Source: Xestospongia bergquistia (taxonomy: Eukaryota > Porifera > Demospongiae > Haplosclerida > Petrosiidae). Taken from it: DNA of 64,000 nt. A program made the translations under genes and the position numbers. The stretch spans positions 744,001-808,000 of the forward strand of contig OZ014422.1 in NCBI GenBank assembly GCA_963965975.1. Direction: 5' to 3'. The stretch's first letter is position 1. Each line of letters opens with the position of its first letter. Positions 61,531-64,000 of this stretch are shown here, piece after piece. Under the pieces are notes generated by a model. The model worked only from the letters and a program-made list of their open reading frames with translations, was not told the DNA's origin and did no database searches.

Positions 61531-61596
61531 GTGGTTAAGGGTGTGGTCAAAGCAAATACTTGCAATCTTTCCGTATACTGGCGTATACTATTTATA
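61531..61596. promoter_or_regulatory. Very short divergent promoter interval
   Basis: Start codons of RPF1 (minus) and RCHY1 (plus) are separated by 66 bases, or 90 if RPF1 starts at 61506. Promoter elements and both 5' untranslated regions must fit or overlap here. Confidence 0.5.
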
Positions 61597-63562
61597 ATGG
61601 CTGAGAAAGCTACAGAGACTGTGGATAGTGGATCGTTCCTCAATGGAGAACAGTCCGAAACTTTCAGAAGTCTTTGCAACCATTACACACGAGCTTGTTC
61701 TTTTGTAGTAAGTGGATCATAGAAATAGTTTAAAGTTTATTATGTAAGCCACACCCCTCTTTCTCTCTCCATTAATTTAGGCTCCTTGTTGTGACAAGGT
61801 GTATCCTTGTAGATTATGTCACAATGAGAAAGAATCACATGAAATTGATCGCTTTGCTTTGAAAGAGATTATATGTCGGAAATGCAACCATCGTCAACCA
61901 GTAAGCTAATATGTATATTATGTAAATAGATCACCACTTTAATTCTCTTTTAATAAAGGTGGCCAAAACATGTGACAAATGTTTGATCAATTTTGCTCGT
62001 TATTTCTGTCCCATTTGTCATCTCTATGATGACGCAGAGAAAGGACAATATCACTGCCAAAAATGTGGTATATGTAGGTGGGTGTGGCTATCCAGTTATT
62101 TCAAATGTTCATGGCCATAATCATAGGATTGGAGGCCGAGATAACTTCTTTCATTGTGACACTTGTGGACTCTGTCTACAACTTTCTATTCGAGAGACAC
62201 ACAAATGTGTCGTGGAGGCATCGAGATCAAATTGTCCTGTTTGTATGGAGGTAACAAGAGAAGGTATTGCTAAGAGATGCCAAGTTTGTTTCAATTATTT
62301 AGGACTTGCACAGTTCAAGGAATGCAGCACATGTGCCAAAATGTGGTCATTTATTACATCAGTAAGTATTATTGATTTTGATCTTATGACTTCCTTCTTT
62401 TTATAAGAACCTGTTTCAGAGATATGATTGAAAATGGGTAAGTCAATTGGAAATAATTTGGTTGTTGTTCATTATGTTCAAACCTTCCACAAATGAGCTA
62501 GTAATATTATTATATTTTGTTTATTGTGTTGTTCTTTTAATGTAGTTTGTATCAGTGTCCACAGTGTCAAACAAGTTTAGTTGATATGACATCACACTGG
62601 CAGAGTTTAGACACTGAGAGACAGCAATGGCTATTACCTTACCAATTAAGAGACTTCTATGTCAAGGTATTTAGTTATAAACTTTGTATCATTGTTTTAT
62701 TTAAAGTGTGTTCTTTTGTTGTCATAGATACAATGTAGAGACTGCAGAAAAGTATGTGTCATTAACAAGTATGAATGTAATATTTAGATGCATTTTCTAG
62801 GAGAGTGAAACTACATTTCATTTTATTGGTCTTAAATGTCCAGATTGTAATTCCTATAATACAGTTCGTACTGGGAATGAAACTCTTCCATTAGAAGATG
62901 TCGATCCATTGTTATTACAAAACACAACCTTTCCTTCTGAAAACGATGATGATGAACTAGAACACGAACAAGAAGTCAATGATTTCTTGAATTTATGTCC
63001 TCTACCACTTAACCAAATTCCCAGTACTGATTCTGATGATGAATACGAGAGTATGTCGTCTCCTTGTATTTCAGATGATGAAGAACTTGACTTTTTAATG
63101 TATCCACCTCCTCTCTTAGGAGGTAATCCTCTGCCTCCATGGTTATCTGGTGGTGTTGACATCAACGAACATATTCAACACATGATCCACACAATTCCTC
63201 TTCATTTCAACTTACATGGTGACGACAATAACGAAGAGGATGAAGGCGGAGTCCATATTCAAATAGAGGACTTTCTTCCTCCTTTTCCAAGCTTAGGTAA
63301 TCCACTTCTTGGTCATCTATATCAAGATGCTAATATTGAAGAAGAACAGAATGGACCTCCTAACTTGGACTTACCTCAAATATGGGAGGTCACTGAGAAT
63401 GGAGATGATGAGGAGCCTGGAGGGGCGGAGTCAGATGAATGGGAAACTTCCAGTGAGGAAGAAGTTATCGGTGGGAATGAGGAAGATCTTGGTAAAGAAG
63501 AATGTTGTCTGTCAGACGAGAAAGAATCTAATCCATTAGGAGATGTGGCACCTGCTCATTAA
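61597..63562 (+). CDS. RCHY1: CHY/RING ubiquitin ligase Pirh2 with acidic C-terminal extension
   Basis: RING E3 ligase of the Pirh2 family. The CHY zinc finger is visible from CNHYTRACSF through CCDKVYPCRLCHNEKESHEI to IICRKCNHRQP. The CTCHY part has [37 protein letters not shown] and HKCVV. The RING finger begins NCPVCMEDLHSS, continues KCGHLLHQTCFRDMIENG and ends YQCPQCQTSLVD. A final zinc ribbon (CRDCRKES, LKCPDCNSYNT) matches the vertebrate C terminus. Animal Pirh2 normally stops near here (about 260 residues). This gene continues in one exon for about 230 more residues rich in Asp, Glu and Pro (62870-63562). In vertebrates Pirh2 ubiquitinates p53 and others; sponge targets are unknown. 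Confidence 0.9.
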
Positions 63563-63760
63563 GTTTTCTCGAACTATAAATTAATTCTACATGTATAGCG
63601 TCTCATTAAAATGTTGACATCATCTAATAATTATTCTTTATAGTATAACGTGACTTATCAACAATAGTAGTGATATTTGTCAATATCAAGAGAACATTAC
63701 ATGTTGATATAAATACAATTAGATGATATCAAAGGGTTGTCTAGATGGAAGACTATAAAC

Positions 63761-64000
63761 AGCTATAGTTGGGTTGATGTAGTCAGATTGGTGCATTATG
63801 AGATGTGACAGCTATAGTTGGGTTGATGTAGTCAGATTGGTGCATTATGAGATGTGACAGCTATAGTTGGGTTGATGTAGTCAGATTGGTGCATTATGAG
63901 ATGTGACAGCTATAGTTGGGTTGATGTAGTCAGATTGGTGCATTATGAGATGTGACAGCTATAGTTGGGTTGATGTAGTCAGATTGGTGCATTATGAGAT
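63761..64000. repeat. 49-base tandem repeat, runs off the right edge
   Basis: Almost five perfect copies of a 49-base unit starting AGCTATAGTTGGGTTGATGT and ending GAGATGTGAC. It starts about 200 bases after the RCHY1 stop codon. Confidence 0.95.

Noticed and set aside
62854-63165. Minus-strand frame rich in Ser/Gly inside RCHY1
   Set aside because: Antisense of the acidic extension; no start context or splice structure of its own.

Overview
The window looks like nuclear DNA of an early-branching animal, most likely a demosponge close to Amphimedon. It is AT-rich, its introns are mostly 40 to 100 bases with clear GT-AG borders, and neighbouring genes often lie within 100 to 300 bases of each other. 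It carries recognisable animal housekeeping genes next to a lineage-specific cluster of receptor tyrosine kinases. The species call is an inference from gene content; nothing here proves it.

Region 1 (about 0.5-20.7 kb, all minus strand) is a tandem cluster of five single-pass receptors. Three carry an intact tyrosine kinase (3353-7459, 7678-13572, 15959-20678). One (13787-15667) has no kinase and ends in a short tail with ITIM/ITSM-like tyrosines. One (555-3210) runs towards the left edge, so its kinase status cannot be settled. Four of the five share an unnamed extracellular module of roughly 150-180 residues, present six times in total. The fifth has almost no ectodomain. All have Ser/Thr-rich stalks or short leaders, one transmembrane helix and tyrosine-rich cytoplasmic segments.

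Region 2 (21.4-28.8 kb, minus) is one large nuclear-type gene with zinc ribbons, highly charged low-complexity segments and possible SKI/DACH-like folds. A gene-poor gap of about 2.2 kb follows.

Region 3 (31-64 kb) is a compact housekeeping block on both strands: WDR45B/WIPI3 (-), CENPV-like GFA protein (+), PDXDC1 (-), a giant ankyrin/filamin/HECT ubiquitin ligase (+), zinc transporter SLC39A11 (+), ketohexokinase (-), a small unknown gene (+), glucosyltransferase ALG6 (+), ribosome factor RPF1 (-) and ubiquitin ligase RCHY1/Pirh2 (+). Several pairs are divergent over 70-270 bases or convergent over 60-120 bases.

The DNA is rich in tandem repeats, nearly all in introns: an 18-base array inside a kinase gene, a 2.3 kb array of a 25-base unit inside the HECT catalytic domain, a tandem array built from the 5' half of a tRNA-like sequence, and many (CT)n tracts that all read as pyrimidine in the sense strand and mostly sit just before 3' splice sites. 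The most interesting system is the receptor cluster, where kinase-bearing and ITIM-bearing receptors share one ectodomain family, a layout that recalls vertebrate paired activating/inhibitory receptors.
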